Shown: in pieces, positions 17,838 through 27,628 of the stretch
Position numbering within the stretch: the stretch's first letter is position 1
Layout of the letters: every line of letters starts with the position of its first letter
DNA from: Rothia sp. P100
GTDB taxonomy: Bacteria; Actinomycetota; Actinomycetes; Actinomycetales; Micrococcaceae
Assembly: GCF_023712425.1 (NCBI RefSeq)
Contig: NZ_JAMAYG010000002.1
Span: forward strand, 1 to 64,000
Reading direction: 5' to 3'
Length of the DNA stretch: 64,000 bases
The notes under the pieces: model-generated
What the model saw: only the letters and a program-made list of their open reading frames with translations
What the model was told of the DNA's origin: nothing
Databases searched by the model: none
Made by a program: the position numbers and the translations under genes

Positions 17838-18631
17838 ACGAGAATAAGGCGCAGAACCCCGACTACACTGACAATGACCTCGATATTCTCAACAGTGGAT
17901 CGTGGGGCTTTGACAGTGAGGATGAGAGCTCAGACTCTGCTAGTGAAGCTTCACCAGCCTCGGTAAGGGAACACAACCCCTGGGATAAAGAAGCCTCAGA
18001 ACCTACGGCAGAACAAGAGGTTCAAGCAGAGAACCAGCTATCCCGGGTAGAACTTCAACCCGGCGGGATCAAGGCCGCCATTGAAGCGATTCTAGCTGTG
18101 GCGGACGTCCCTGTTTCAGCACGGGAATTTTCGGCAGCTCTGATTGTCTCAGAACATGCTATTGAGACAGCCCTAGATCAGCTCTACCGTGAATACAACG
18201 GCTATGACGACGGTGAGACCGTGCATGAACCTCGAGGGTTCGAACTGCGCCGCATCGCCGGAGGCTGGCGACTCTACGCTCGGCAGGGCTTTTCACCCTG
18301 GGTGGGACGATTCGTGGTAGGCGCTCAGAGCTCCAAGCTCAGCAGGGCAGCATTAGAAACCCTTGCCGTAATTGCCTACCAGCAACCTGCCACCCGCAGC
18401 TACGTGGCGCAGGTGCGCGGAGTGAATGTGGACGCGGCAATCCGCAACCTCAAAGCCCGCGGACTGATTACCGAGACAGTGCCCGATGAAAAGGGCATCA
18501 CCCAGTACATCACCACTGACACCCTGTTAGAGAAACTCGGGCTAGAATCCCTTGACCAATTACCGGCGCTCGCCCCCTACCTGCCTGATGTGGACCAGGT
18601 AGCAAGCGATCCAGAACTCACCACCACCTAA
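17834..18631 (+). CDS. scpB: Segregation and condensation protein B
   Basis: The kite subunit of condensin. After an acidic, Ser-rich N-terminal ~75 residues, two winged-helix domains follow (GIKAAIEAILAVADVPVS; LSRAALETLAVIAYQQPATRSYVAQVRGVNVDAAIRNL). It is 265 residues, at the long end of the family because of the acidic extension. It is translationally coupled to scpA. Confidence 0.94.
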   Translation: MNENKAQNPDYTDNDLDILNSGSWGFDSEDESSDSASEASPASVREHNPWDKEASEPTAEQEVQAENQLSRVELQPGGIKAAIEAILAVADVPVSAREFSAALIVSEHAIETALDQLYREYNGYDDGETVHEPRGFELRRIAGGWRLYARQGFSPWVGRFVVGAQSSKLSRAALETLAVIAYQQPATRSYVAQVRGVNVDAAIRNLKARGLITETVPDEKGITQYITTDTLLEKLGLESLDQLPALAPYLPDVDQVASDPELTTT

Positions 18632-18708
18632 AGATGTACCGGCCAGCCCGGTTAGACAACGAAACGGGCGCACAAAGCGCCCACCCACGAATGAAAGAGG
18701 TCATCACA

Positions 18709-19887
18709 ATGGCATATGGAAACAATTCAGGACGAAGCGGTAACACTGGACGTGGCGGCGCAGGACGCGGCTACGGAAAGAGCAACGAATACCGCGGACG
18801 TGGCCGCTCTGGCGGTGCCGGTCGCGGAGGTTCCTCGCGCGGTGGATCTTCACGCGGTGGGTCTTCACGCGGTGGGTCTTCACGCGGTGGTTCAGAGCGC
18901 GGCTACGGTTCCTTCGGTGAAGGTGGCCGCGACGGTTCATCGGGTGGCGGCTTCAAGAGCAACCGCGGCGCCAAGCCCGGCACTCCCGGCGGACCCCGCA
19001 AGGCCGGTAGCGGTAAAGGCCCCAAGTTCCGTTCGGGTCAGCCCTTCGCCGGTGAGATGGGCGAATTCCGCCCTAACAACCGCGCTACCAAAAACTTTGG
19101 TCCCCACCGCCCCCGCCGTCCTAAGAACGCACCGGTAGACCACTACGAGTTCTACGACCACGAGGGCGTCCGCCTGCAGAAGCTCATGGCATCAGCCGGC
19201 GTTGCCTCGCGCCGCGTCTGCGAGGAAATGATTGAGGAAGGCCGCGTGACCGTCAATGACCAGCTGGTCACCGAACTGGGTGTGCGCGTTGACCCCACCA
19301 AGGTCAGCATCCAGGTGGACGGCATGACCATCCAGACCAACGACAAGCTGGTCTACATGGTCTTCAACAAGCCCAAGGGCGTTGTCTCATCTATGGAAGA
19401 CCCCGATGGCCGCCCCTGCATTAGCAACTTCCTGCGCTCCTCCATGACCGAGCGTGTCTTCCACGTAGGTCGCCTAGACGTCGAAACCGAGGGTCTGCTT
19501 CTGCTGACCAACGACGGCGAGCTGGCTAACCGCCTGACCCACCCCTCCTACGAGGTGCCCAAGACCTACCTGGTGCAGGTACCCGGCCCCATGGAGCCCG
19601 GTATCGGCGCTGCCATGAAGAAGGGTCTGCGCCTTGAAGACGGCGTAACCCGCGTGGACGAGTTCAAGCTGGTTGACTCTACCCCCGGCCACGTGCTGGT
19701 TGAAGTGACCATCCACTCCGGCAAGAACCGCATTATCCGCCGTATGTTTGAGCAGGTAGGCTACCCCGTCGAGAAGCTGGTCCGTGTAGAGATGGGCCCG
19801 CTGCACATCGGCTCACAGAAGCAGGGCACCGTGCGTAATCTCTCTAAGGTAGAAATCGGCAAGTTGCTGGCATCGGTGGATATGTAA
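18709..19887 (+). CDS. rluB: Pseudouridine synthase RluB/RsuA family with Gly/Arg/Ser-rich N-terminal tail
   Basis: The start is ATG 18709, chosen for AAAGAGG 8 nt upstream; upstream in-frame ATGs lack one. Residues 1 to about 145 are a Gly, Arg and Ser-rich disordered tail that includes five GGSSR-like units. An S4 domain (VRLQKLMASAGVASRRVCEEMI) follows, then the RsuA-type catalytic domain with GRLDVETEGLLLLTNDG, which has the catalytic Asp. RluB makes pseudouridine in 23S rRNA helix 89; exact site specificity is inferred. It is in the scpA-scpB-rluB-cmk-der order. Confidence 0.9.
   Translation: MAYGNNSGRSGNTGRGGAGRGYGKSNEYRGRGRSGGAGRGGSSRGGSSRGGSSRGGSSRGGSERGYGSFGEGGRDGSSGGGFKSNRGAKPGTPGGPRKAGSGKGPKFRSGQPFAGEMGEFRPNNRATKNFGPHRPRRPKNAPVDHYEFYDHEGVRLQKLMASAGVASRRVCEEMIEEGRVTVNDQLVTELGVRVDPTKVSIQVDGMTIQTNDKLVYMVFNKPKGVVSSMEDPDGRPCISNFLRSSMTERVFHVGRLDVETEGLLLLTNDGELANRLTHPSYEVPKTYLVQVPGPMEPGIGAAMKKGLRLEDGVTRVDEFKLVDSTPGHVLVEVTIHSGKNRIIRRMFEQVGYPVEKLVRVEMGPLHIGSQKQGTVRNLSKVEIGKLLASVDM
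18826..18900 (+). repeat. Five 15-bp units in the rluB tail
   Basis: Five consecutive 15-nt units encode GGSSR with small variation (the last is GGSER). Units 3 and 4 (18856-18870, 18871-18885) are identical. The array keeps the frame and is part of the N-terminal disordered tail. Confidence 0.85.
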
Positions 19888-21011
19888 TGAGCGCTTTCTC
19901 AGCTACACTGACCGGCCCCGTGCTGGTGATTGGCGCGGGGCTCCTGGGAGCATCTGCCGGGCTGGGGCTGCGCAACCTGGGCTACACGGTTTATATCAGC
20001 GATATCTCGCCTACGGTTGAGGCTGTCGCTGAGGATATTGGGGCCGGTACCTCCCTGCGAGCTGTTGCAGAAGAGTGGGGCGCAGAAGCCGGCTTCGTTT
20101 TAGAACCGCAACTGGTAGTGGTGGCAGCCCCACCGGATGTCACCGCTGAACTGGTCGTTAAGGCTCTGGGCGAATACCCGCAGGCTTTCGTCATTGATTT
20201 GGCATCGGTGAAGTCCGCCATCTTGGCTGATGTGCTGGCTTCCGGTGCTGATGCTACCCGCTACCTGGGCACCCACCCCATGGCCGGCCGCGAGAAATCT
20301 GGGCCGGTAGCTGCCCGCGGCGAACTCTTCGCAGCCCGCCCCTGGGTTCTTTGCGAGCACCCACTGGTGCGCCGGGAACTGGTCAAACTAGCCCAGCAGG
20401 TAGCCGTTGAGCTGGGCTCAACTGTAACCTTCTTGGACGCCAGCGAGCACGACCGCACCGTGGCACTGATTTCTCACGTGCCCCAGGTGATGTCCTCCCT
20501 GCTAGCTTCCCGCTTGCAGGACACTCCGCTCTACGCACTCGGGCTGGCAGGGCAGGGGCTGCGCGATACCACCCGCATCGCGGCGTCCGACCCCAACCTC
20601 TGGGTGCAGATTTTGGCGGCCAACGCGCAGCCTGTCGTTCAAACTCTCTACGGGGTACGCGAAGACCTAGAGCGTCTTATTTCAACGCTTGAGGCTCCTA
20701 CAGACTCAGGATCCCGGCTCGATATTGCCCAGCTGATGAGTGAAGGCAACCACGGTGTAGCCCGCATTCCGGGTAAGCACGGCGGGGCACCACGCGCCTT
20801 TGCCCAGCTCACCGTGCTGGTGGATGACACCCCCGGCACGCTATCTCGGCTACTACACGAGATTGGCGAGCTGGGCGTGAACCTCGAAGATCTACGGTTG
20901 GAACACTCGCCGGGTGCCCCCGTGGGTATGGCAGAAATTTCTGTTAACCCTAGTGAACACGAAAAACTAGTTGATGACCTCACCAGCCGCGGCTGGAAGG
21001 TTGTCACGTAA
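19887..21011 (+). CDS. tyrA: Prephenate dehydrogenase
   Basis: An NAD(P)-binding protein of 374 residues for tyrosine synthesis. The Rossmann fingerprint VIGAGLLGASAGLGLRNLGY starts at residue 14. The catalytic block has LGTHPMAGREKSGP (His) and SEHDRTVALISHVPQ (His). The C-terminal ~75 residues form an ACT domain (LTVLVDDTPGTLSRLLHEI), so feedback by an aromatic amino acid is likely. It overlaps rluB by one base (TAATG) and cmk follows 9 nt later. Confidence 0.92.
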   Translation: MSAFSATLTGPVLVIGAGLLGASAGLGLRNLGYTVYISDISPTVEAVAEDIGAGTSLRAVAEEWGAEAGFVLEPQLVVVAAPPDVTAELVVKALGEYPQAFVIDLASVKSAILADVLASGADATRYLGTHPMAGREKSGPVAARGELFAARPWVLCEHPLVRRELVKLAQQVAVELGSTVTFLDASEHDRTVALISHVPQVMSSLLASRLQDTPLYALGLAGQGLRDTTRIAASDPNLWVQILAANAQPVVQTLYGVREDLERLISTLEAPTDSGSRLDIAQLMSEGNHGVARIPGKHGGAPRAFAQLTVLVDDTPGTLSRLLHEIGELGVNLEDLRLEHSPGAPVGMAEISVNPSEHEKLVDDLTSRGWKVVT

Positions 21012-21020
21012 GGTAAAACT

Positions 21021-21692
21021 ATGACTGACACACTTGTTATTGCAATCGACGGCCCCTCCGGCTCGGGTAAAAGCTCGGTTTCTAAGGCAGTTGCACGCCA
21101 CTTCAACCTGGAATACCTCGACACGGGTGCTATGTACCGTGCCCTGACCTGGTACTGCCTGAACGAAAAAGTAGACGTAGAGGACGCCACAGCGCTGGTT
21201 ACTGCCGCTCGCACTTTCCCTTACGTGCAGGGCACCAGCCCCGATGAAGAGGTCATTGAGGTGGGGGGAGTGGACGTACGAGAAGCGATCCGCGAGCCCC
21301 GTATCTCTGAAGCCGTCTCATCGGTTGCTTCCAACCTGGAAGTACGTCAGATTTTGATTGACTTGCAACGCCGCTTTATTGCTGAGGCACAGAATGGCAT
21401 GGTAGCCGAAGGGCGCGATATCACCACCGTGGTAGCCCCCGATGCGGATGCTCGTGTGTTGCTCACCGCTCGTGAAGAGGTGCGTCTGGCTCGCCGCGGC
21501 CTTCAGCTGGGGGGTACCCAGAACAAGGATCAGCTGGTTCATCAGGTATCAGAGCGTGATAAGAAGGATTCAAAGACCACTAGCTTCACCGAAGCAGCGC
21601 CAGGTGTCACCCTGGTGGATTCCAGCGACCTAAACTTTGAAGAAACCATCGATGCAGTGATTGCGGCAGTTAATACTGCTTTGGGCCGCTAA
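21021..21692 (+). CDS. cmk: Cytidylate kinase
   Basis: CMP/dCMP kinase of 223 residues. P-loop GPSGSGKSSVSKAVA, then LDTGAMYRALTWY and GRDITTVVAPDADARVLLTA (NMP-binding). It is the expected gene between rluB/tyrA and der. It ends 90 nt before der. Confidence 0.95.
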   Translation: MTDTLVIAIDGPSGSGKSSVSKAVARHFNLEYLDTGAMYRALTWYCLNEKVDVEDATALVTAARTFPYVQGTSPDEEVIEVGGVDVREAIREPRISEAVSSVASNLEVRQILIDLQRRFIAEAQNGMVAEGRDITTVVAPDADARVLLTAREEVRLARRGLQLGGTQNKDQLVHQVSERDKKDSKTTSFTEAAPGVTLVDSSDLNFEETIDAVIAAVNTALGR

Positions 21693-21782
21693 CGGCGAGC
21701 CCGTACGCACCATCGATTAGACTACACAAGAACGAAGAATCTGCTGCGGCACGTGCCGCGGCAGGGATAGAAGGAGAGGCAC

Positions 21783-23360
21783 ATGGCAGAAGAACAAGCA
21801 CCCCATGATGACTACGAAGTAAAATTTCTGGGCGGCGGTGAGGATGACGTCTCAGAACGCCTAGCTGAGATTGATGATGAAACTGCTGACCAGCGCGCTG
21901 AAGCCCTGCTAGCAGGCCTGCAGGATTACGACCTTAACGAAGAAGACCGCGCCATGCTGAGCGCCTGGGGCTTCGACGTGGATGAGGACGATGACCAAGA
22001 AGCTGACCCCGTGGTGGCGATTGTTGGTCGCCCCAACGTCGGTAAATCCACCATCATCAACCGTATTCTGGGCCGACGCGAAGCAGTAGTTGAAGATAAA
22101 CCTGGCGTTACCCGTGACCGCGTTTCTTACAAAGCCGAATGGTCTGGCAAAGATTTCACCCTGGTCGATACCGGTGGTTGGGAAGCCGATGCTAAGGGTA
22201 TTGATGCTCAGGTCGCTGCACAGGCAGAAATTGCTGTGGCACACGCCGATGTTGTGCTGCTGGTGGTTGACGCCCTGGTCGGCATTTCGGCAACTGATGA
22301 GTCCATTGTGCGCATGCTACGCCGCGTGGATAAGCCCATCTTGCTGATTGCCAACAAGATCGATGACACCCACCAGGAGCCCGACGTGCACGCTCTCTGG
22401 GCACTAGGTATGGGCCAGCCCTACCCGGTGTCTGGTCTGCACGGTCGCGGTCTGGCTGACCTGCTGGACGCCGTGCTGGAGGTTATGCCCGAGCACTCCC
22501 AGTACGCTGAGCCCGAAGCTCTAGGTGGCCCCCGCCGCGTCGCCCTGATCGGTCGCCCCAACGTTGGTAAGTCCTCACTGCTCAACAAGCTGGCAAGCGA
22601 AGAGCGCGCTGTGGTGAACGAACTTGCGGGCACCACGCGCGACCCGGTGGACGAGATCGTGGAGCTGGGCGGACGTCCCTGGCGTTTCGTGGACACCGCC
22701 GGTATCCGCCGCCGCGTTCACATGGCCAAGGGCGCAGACTTCTACGCCTCGTTGCGCACCCAGACTGCCATCGAGCGCGCTGAGGTAGCCGTGGTACTGC
22801 TGGATGTTTCAGAGCCGATCTCTGAGCAGGACGTTCGCATCATCCAGATGGGTATCGATTCTGGCCGTGCCATGGTGCTGGCCTTCAACAAGTGGGACAC
22901 CCTCGATGAAGACCGCCGTGAGCTGCTAGAGCGCGAAATTGACCGCGATTTGGCCCATATCAAGTGGGCACCTCGCGTCAATATTTCGGCAAAAACTGGC
23001 TGGCACAAGGACAAGCTGGTCCCCGCTCTGGAACACTCACTGGATAGCTGGGATTCCCGCATCCCCACCGGTCGCCTCAATGCCTTCCTGGGTGAAATCG
23101 TTGCTGCCCACCCGCACCCCCTGCGTGGCGGTAAGCAGCCCCGCATCCTCTTTGGCACCCAGGTTTCATCCCGCCCGCCTAAGTTCGTTCTCTTCACCAC
23201 CGGCTTCCTGGACCCCGGCTACCGCCGCTTCATCCAGCGCCGTCTGCGTGAGACCTTCGACTTCACCGGCACTCCCATTGAAATCACTATGCGCGTGCGC
23301 GAGCGCCGCACTCTCGGTGAGCGTCAGGCTGGCAAGAGTTCTAAGGGTGGACGCCGCTAG
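21783..23360 (+). CDS. der: GTPase Der (EngA), ribosome biogenesis
   Basis: An essential tandem-GTPase protein for 50S assembly, 525 residues from ATG 21783 after GAAGGAGAGG. An acidic N-terminal extension of ~75 residues precedes [16 protein letters not shown] (GD1) and [16 protein letters not shown] (GD2); NKID and NKWD are the G4 motifs. A C-terminal KH-like domain ([16 protein letters not shown]) ends it. A GC-rich CCGGGG/CCCCGG hairpin at 23390-23422 may terminate transcription. Confidence 0.95.
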   Translation: MAEEQAPHDDYEVKFLGGGEDDVSERLAEIDDETADQRAEALLAGLQDYDLNEEDRAMLSAWGFDVDEDDDQEADPVVAIVGRPNVGKSTIINRILGRREAVVEDKPGVTRDRVSYKAEWSGKDFTLVDTGGWEADAKGIDAQVAAQAEIAVAHADVVLLVVDALVGISATDESIVRMLRRVDKPILLIANKIDDTHQEPDVHALWALGMGQPYPVSGLHGRGLADLLDAVLEVMPEHSQYAEPEALGGPRRVALIGRPNVGKSSLLNKLASEERAVVNELAGTTRDPVDEIVELGGRPWRFVDTAGIRRRVHMAKGADFYASLRTQTAIERAEVAVVLLDVSEPISEQDVRIIQMGIDSGRAMVLAFNKWDTLDEDRRELLEREIDRDLAHIKWAPRVNISAKTGWHKDKLVPALEHSLDSWDSRIPTGRLNAFLGEIVAAHPHPLRGGKQPRILFGTQVSSRPPKFVLFTTGFLDPGYRRFIQRRLRETFDFTGTPIEITMRVRERRTLGERQAGKSSKGGRR

Positions 23361-23514
23361 GGCAGAAGACTGTAACCTGTAGTGATTGTCCGGGGGAGGG
23401 CTCGCCATGAGCTCTACCCCGGCTTTCCTTTCTGCAGAATATTTCACTGTTCAAGGCAGGTTGATGTGTGATGGAGAACGCGTTGTAAAACTCCTAAAAA
23501 GGGCCTTGCAGAAT

Positions 23515-23544
23515 TTGGCACAGTCAGAAAAAACTGTGTATAGT
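23515..23544 (+). promoter_or_regulatory. Promoter of tRNA-Pro
   Basis: TTGGCA (23515-23520) and TATAGT (23539-23544) are 18 bp apart and 44 nt ahead of the tRNA. This is close to the sigma-70-type consensus. Confidence 0.6.
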
Positions 23545-23587
23545 AATACGAGTGCTCAGGGAAGCCGCAAGGCTAAACAGAGACAAT

Positions 23588-23661
<74 letters not shown>

Positions 23662-23695
23662 CACAATAAAACTAGCTTTGACTAGGTGAAACAAT

Positions 23696-23730
23696 AAAAT
23701 CCCACTTCGTTATGAGGTGGGATTTTTGTT
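23696..23730 (+). terminator. Terminator after tRNA-Pro
   Basis: AAAATCCCAC (23696-23705) pairs with GTGGGATTTT (23717-23726), followed by TGTTT. It directly follows the tRNA. Confidence 0.85.
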
Positions 23731-23732
23731 TA

Positions 23733-24116
23733 AGGACACAGGACGAGACACAAAGCGCCGAGAGGCAGGATGCTCTCACCGAGCGCCGGGAGCTCATTGA
23801 GCAACGTGCTAACGAGATACTCGACCGCGCTGTCAGCGAGAAGCAGGACTGGGCGCTTGGACTCGGAGAGTCACCTGCCGAACAGCGAGCAACGGCGACG
23901 TGGCGCCGCGAAGCGCGCACGGTAGCGGCGTACCGCGATCGTTACGGGATCACTGCGAAATCGCCACTAGGTCGAGCCCCGGATAGTGATGCTCAGAAGA
24001 TCGGTCTCGCACGGGCAGCTGTTGCGCTGACACGGCTTCGCGACATTGCCGCGCAGGCGTCAGCGGCAAACACGCACCGGACACAGGGGCGTGACCGGCT
24101 CGGACTCATGCGTTGA
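23733..24116 (+). pseudogene. MobF/TrwC-type relaxase, C-terminal fragment
   Basis: An open frame of ~128 codons without an own start gives ERRELIEQRANEILDRAVSE, WALGLGESPAEQRATATWRR and ARTVAAYRDRYGI. This is the C-terminal end of the large conjugative relaxase-helicases (TraA/MobF) found on actinobacterial plasmids. The catalytic N-terminus and helicase domain are missing, and the frame begins right after the tRNA terminator. It marks the island as derived from a conjugative or mobilisable element. The natural stop at 24114-24116 appears kept. Confidence 0.8.
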
Positions 24117-24120
24117 ACTT

Positions 24121-24171
24121 AATCGGCCTGACTCTCGTTCCAATCGTGACGGAGAAAGAGTCAGGCCGATT
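24121..24171. repeat. Perfect inverted repeat after the relaxase fragment
   Basis: AATCGGCCTGACTCT (24121-24135) and AGAGTCAGGCCGATT (24157-24171) are perfect 15-bp arms with a 21-nt loop. It sits 4 nt after the relaxase stop. No T-tract follows; it probably served as the relaxase transcript terminator. Confidence 0.8.
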
Positions 24172-25148
24172 CAAGTCGCGGCGATCGTCTTTGCGATCAC
24201 ACAGGTCGTAAAGGCTTCCGTACCCTCCGAAGACGTCTCCGCATACCAGCTAGAGGGGCGACAGGAAATGGGCATCTAGGGCCCCGGGGCCACCGAGTTC
24301 GCCTGAGGTAGCTCGCCGCTGGTGTCCAAGCCGACCGCGATGCAGAGCGCGAGCTGGAAGGCGCACTCCGCGGGCTCTGACCGAAAGCGGTGCGAGGCGC
24401 GTCCAGCTCTACTAACGCCACCGACCCCTTCGACATGTTCTCGAACATACCCCGCATGTCGGGATTTCCGACCGGGTACAGATGCGGCTCAGCTAACAAA
24501 GTTCGACTCCGCAGTCGCGTTGATCCGCGTAGAAGGCAGCCGCGAGGCGAGGTGGGCCGTTACCAACAAGCTCGGCGGCGATTGTGTGTCCATTTGGGAT
24601 AGGTGGATGGCGAGTAGTCGATTAACTGGGCTCATGCGACGCTGCGCCGCGGGGCTGATCGCGATCTGCTGCCCAGGAATGGCAGGCTGGGAGTGACACG
24701 TTCCTGGAACTCGTCAAACGCTTAGTTTGACCAGGTACCCGCCTGGCAGGCGAGGCTGTTTTTCAGTCGAGTGAATGGGAAGGCGTGCAGGTAGTCCTTC
24801 TCAATCGATCTGAGATCCTACTGCGGTCGACATTTCGGCGATTGCTCGCCCTTCGCAGATATGGATTGCGGGCGGGGAGAGACGATACACGGCATCGTTC
24901 CCTGTGTTCGGAGGCTCTCACGAATCCGGAGCTGCCTCTGTGCTATCAGGAAAGGTTGACGCAGAGTCAGATCGAACGTCTATGCGGTGTGTCGCGCCCA
25001 CTCCGATCCGCTGGCGAGGATTGGACCCGAATTGGGTCGCGTCCCGCACGCCATCCCATGGCTCCGCCGGTTGCGGGCCTCGCAGGCGCAGCTGGCCAGT
25101 GACAGGTGCGGTGAACGCGAGCCCGCGCCAGGTTTCCACTCCGCCGGA
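24172..25148. other. Island stretch without a supportable gene
   Basis: About 1 kb with only short frames in all directions and no start plus ribosome site I trust. No family was recognised. It reads as degraded coding sequence. At its right edge a short minus-strand frame (25149-25205) ends in VVHVDGGLVQRQ, like the C-terminus of a short-chain dehydrogenase, overlapping the stop of the MDR gene. Confidence 0.6.
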
Positions 25149-25201
25149 TCATTGCCTCTGGACGAGGCCGCCGTCGACGTGAACGACGAGGCTGTCGTCG
25201 T

Positions 25202-26248
25202 TCACGCGTCCGCCTCGCTCTCGCTCTCGGTGTCGGCGGGGATACGGACGAGCATCTTGCCGGTGTTGGCGCCGCGCATCATGTCCAGGAACGCGTCGAC
25301 GGTGTGGTCGATGCCATCGACGATGGTCTCGTCGTAGGCGATCTTCCCTGCGGCGAACCACGGGTTGATCTTCTCCTGGAACTCCGCACCCAGGTGCAGG
25401 TACGCGGCCAGGGTGAAGCCCTTCAGGGTGAGGGCGCGGGTGATGATGTTGGCGAGGTTGTCCGGTCCGGGGGCGCGTTCGGTGGTGTTGTATCCGGCGA
25501 TCGCCCCACAGAGGGCTGCTCGTCCGCCGTCGTTGAAGGCGTCGAGGGCGGCTTCGAGGTGGTCGCCGCCGACGTTATCGAAGAACACGTCGATGCCCTC
25601 GGGCGTGGCCTGCGCGAGTTGGCCGCGCACGTCACCGTTCTTGTAGTTAAACGCCGCGTCGTAGCCGTACTTCTCGGTCAGCAGAGCGACCTTCTCGTCG
25701 CTGCCGGCGGAACCGATGACCCGGCCCGCGCCGAGGAGCTTCGCGATCTGCCCGACCGCGGTGCCCACCGCACCGGCCGCACCGGAGACGAACACCGTCT
25801 CACCCGGGTGGAGGTTCGCGATCGCGGTCAACCCGACATACGCGGTTAGCCCCGTCATCCCGAGGATGTGCAGGCGCAGCGAGGAGGGCACGCCGGGCAG
25901 ATCCGGCACGGCACGGAACGTCGCGGCGGTATCCTGCACGACGTCGCTCCACCCGTGCTGGTGTAGCACGAGGGTGCCCACCGGCAGCTCCGACGCCTCC
26001 GAGGCGATGACGCGGCCGATCGCACCGCCAGTGATCGTCTCACCGAGCTGATACGGGGCGACATAGCTGCGGACATCGTTCATTCGGCCCCGCATGTATG
26101 GGTCGACCGACACGAACTCGTTGCGCACCCGCACCTGCCCGGCCTCAAGCTGCCCCAACGGCACCGTCACGGTGCGGAAATCGTCGTGGGTAGGCCAGCC
26201 CTCCGGGCGGGCAGCGAGCTGTATCTGGGTACTGATAGTCGTGGACAT
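25202..26248 (-). CDS. NADP-dependent oxidoreductase, MDR family (CurA/leukotriene B4 reductase-like)
   Basis: A 348-residue zinc-free medium-chain reductase. The start is ATG 26248 with AGGAGT upstream; the open frame extends further but without support. Residues near 55-60 are VDPYMRGRMND, the family hallmark; the nucleotide fold has VFVSGAAGAVGTAVGQIAKLLG, then VFFDNVGGDHLEAALDAF. These enzymes reduce the double bond of enones with NADPH. It follows a DUF1304 gene by 82 nt in the same direction. The C-terminus is Glu/Ser/Asp-rich. GC-rich codon use marks it as part of the island. Confidence 0.88.
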   Translation of the reverse strand: MSTTISTQIQLAARPEGWPTHDDFRTVTVPLGQLEAGQVRVRNEFVSVDPYMRGRMNDVRSYVAPYQLGETITGGAIGRVIASEASELPVGTLVLHQHGWSDVVQDTAATFRAVPDLPGVPSSLRLHILGMTGLTAYVGLTAIANLHPGETVFVSGAAGAVGTAVGQIAKLLGAGRVIGSAGSDEKVALLTEKYGYDAAFNYKNGDVRGQLAQATPEGIDVFFDNVGGDHLEAALDAFNDGGRAALCGAIAGYNTTERAPGPDNLANIITRALTLKGFTLAAYLHLGAEFQEKINPWFAAGKIAYDETIVDGIDHTVDAFLDMMRGANTGKMLVRIPADTESESEADA

Positions 26249-26330
26249 GTGCGGTGTACTCCTGCGTGTTTGTGACGTGTAGATGGATACGTTGGGGGAT
26301 CGAACCGTGATCCCGAACGGAGCGTGAGGA

Positions 26331-26717
26331 TCAGAAAACAAGCCCGATAATCAAGGCGATGACACCGAGCAGCGGCAGGACACCCTGCTTGAGGGCCGCG
26401 CCCCGCTTGTCAGGGCTGGAGGCAAAAAGTACGAGTGCTGCGGCAGCCATCGACCCGGCACCGGTGAGCACAAGGGTTGTGCCGACCGCGGTCGCGCCTG
26501 AGGCGAAGAAGGTGATGCCGACGGCGACGGCGATTGCGAGGAACAGGTTATAGAAGCCCTGGTTGAACGCGAGGCTCTTGGTCGCCTCGGCCTCCTCTAT
26601 CGTGGTGCCGAACGTAGCGCGTGCCTTCGCGCCCGTCCAGGCGATGGACTCCATGTAGAAGATATAGACGTGGATCAGCACCGCCAACCCGGCAAGCACG
26701 AGACCTGCGATGACCAT
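26331..26717 (-). CDS. DUF1304 membrane protein
   Basis: A 128-residue protein with four hydrophobic segments (about 1-20, 48-72, 75-95, 108-127) and the conserved YMESIAWTG and NQGFYNLFLA motifs of DUF1304. The role of this family is unknown. It is the first gene of a minus-strand pair with the MDR reductase and is divergent from the TetR regulator, with a palindromic operator between. Confidence 0.88.
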   Translation of the reverse strand: MVIAGLVLAGLAVLIHVYIFYMESIAWTGAKARATFGTTIEEAEATKSLAFNQGFYNLFLAIAVAVGITFFASGATAVGTTLVLTGAGSMAAAALVLFASSPDKRGAALKQGVLPLLGVIALIIGLVF

Positions 26718-26763
26718 GATGCGTTTCCCCTCACTGGGCTCCCGCCCGTTCTGTAATGACTCT

Positions 26764-26779
26764 TCCAGTATATACTGGA
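26764..26779. promoter_or_regulatory. TetR-family operator
   Basis: TCCAGTATATACTGGA is a perfect 16-bp palindrome in the 92-bp space between the divergent DUF1304 and TetR genes. It probably binds the adjacent TetR protein and controls both directions. Confidence 0.8.
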
Positions 26780-26809
26780 CTGACCGTTACGGAAAGAGTG
26801 AGGTAGACC

Positions 26810-27388
26810 ATGGCCCGAACGCAGACCTTCGACCGCGACACCGTTGTGCGCGCCGCCCGCGCCGTCTTCTGGGAACACGGTTATGACGGCGCCTCTATCC
26901 CTGACCTCGAGGATGCCACCGGTATCCGCCGCTCCAGCCTGTACAACACCTTCGGCTCCAAACGCGGACTCTTTGATGCGGCCGTTCAGTCGTACCTCGA
27001 CGAGGTCATCCGCCCCCGCCTGCGCCCCCTCCAAGACGACCCGGTCGCACCCGATGCCCTCACGGGCTACCTGACCGGGCTGCGGGACGCGTTCGAGAGT
27101 CTCGACTCCATGTCCGCCACCAACGGATGCCTTCTGGTGAACACCGCGCGAGAGTCGATCGCTCGCGACCCTGCCGTGGTTCGGGTCGTCGCCGATTATC
27201 GGGCCGAGCTCGCCTCGGCGATCGGGCGGGGCGTGCGCGCCCAGCGCCCCGCATCGTCACCCGCGCAGACGGATGATCTGAGGGAGAACATCGTCGCGCT
27301 CGTCATCGCAGCATTCGCGCTCGCCCGTGTTGACGGGGCTCAAGCGCGCCACAACCTGACCCTGGCGATCCGACTCGCCCAGGACTGA
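26810..27388 (+). CDS. TetR/AcrR-family repressor
   Basis: A 192-residue regulator. The N-terminal helix-turn-helix reads FDRDTVVRAARAVFWEHGYD, then SIPDLEDATGIRRSSLYNTF with GSKRGLF. The C-terminal ligand domain has ATNGCLLVNTARE, the type seen in regulators of reactive-electrophile or thiol-stress genes. It is divergent from DUF1304-MDR, so it probably represses that pair; the inducer is unknown. Confidence 0.9.
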   Translation: MARTQTFDRDTVVRAARAVFWEHGYDGASIPDLEDATGIRRSSLYNTFGSKRGLFDAAVQSYLDEVIRPRLRPLQDDPVAPDALTGYLTGLRDAFESLDSMSATNGCLLVNTARESIARDPAVVRVVADYRAELASAIGRGVRAQRPASSPAQTDDLRENIVALVIAAFALARVDGAQARHNLTLAIRLAQD

Positions 27389-27628
27389 GTGGAGCTGCGC
27401 TGGGGCGATCGATTAATGGCTTCCCGCAAGCGATGGTGGTGGCGGCAACGTCGTGCCAAAACGGGTCATCGAGTGGTATTTACGCGTGGGGTTTATTCGG
27501 GGGTGCTCACGGATCGCCACGGCGCCCCGGGCGTCGTCGCTGGCGTCGCCGTCCGCGGCTGCCACGGACTGATGGGTGAGAAGTGGTTCGGCTGCGAGGG
27601 TAGCTGGTTGCTTCGAGGGGTTACGCAT

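Noticed and set aside
21741-21764. CTGCGGC/GCCGCGGCAG hairpin between cmk and der
   Set aside because: Short, imperfect and without T-tract; not enough to call a regulatory element.
24322-24696. Plus-strand 124-codon frame
   Set aside because: No family, no ribosome site, and it overlaps equally poor frames on the other strand; likely degraded sequence.
25304-25849. Plus-strand 181-codon frame over the MDR reductase
   Set aside because: Antisense shadow in GC-rich coding DNA.
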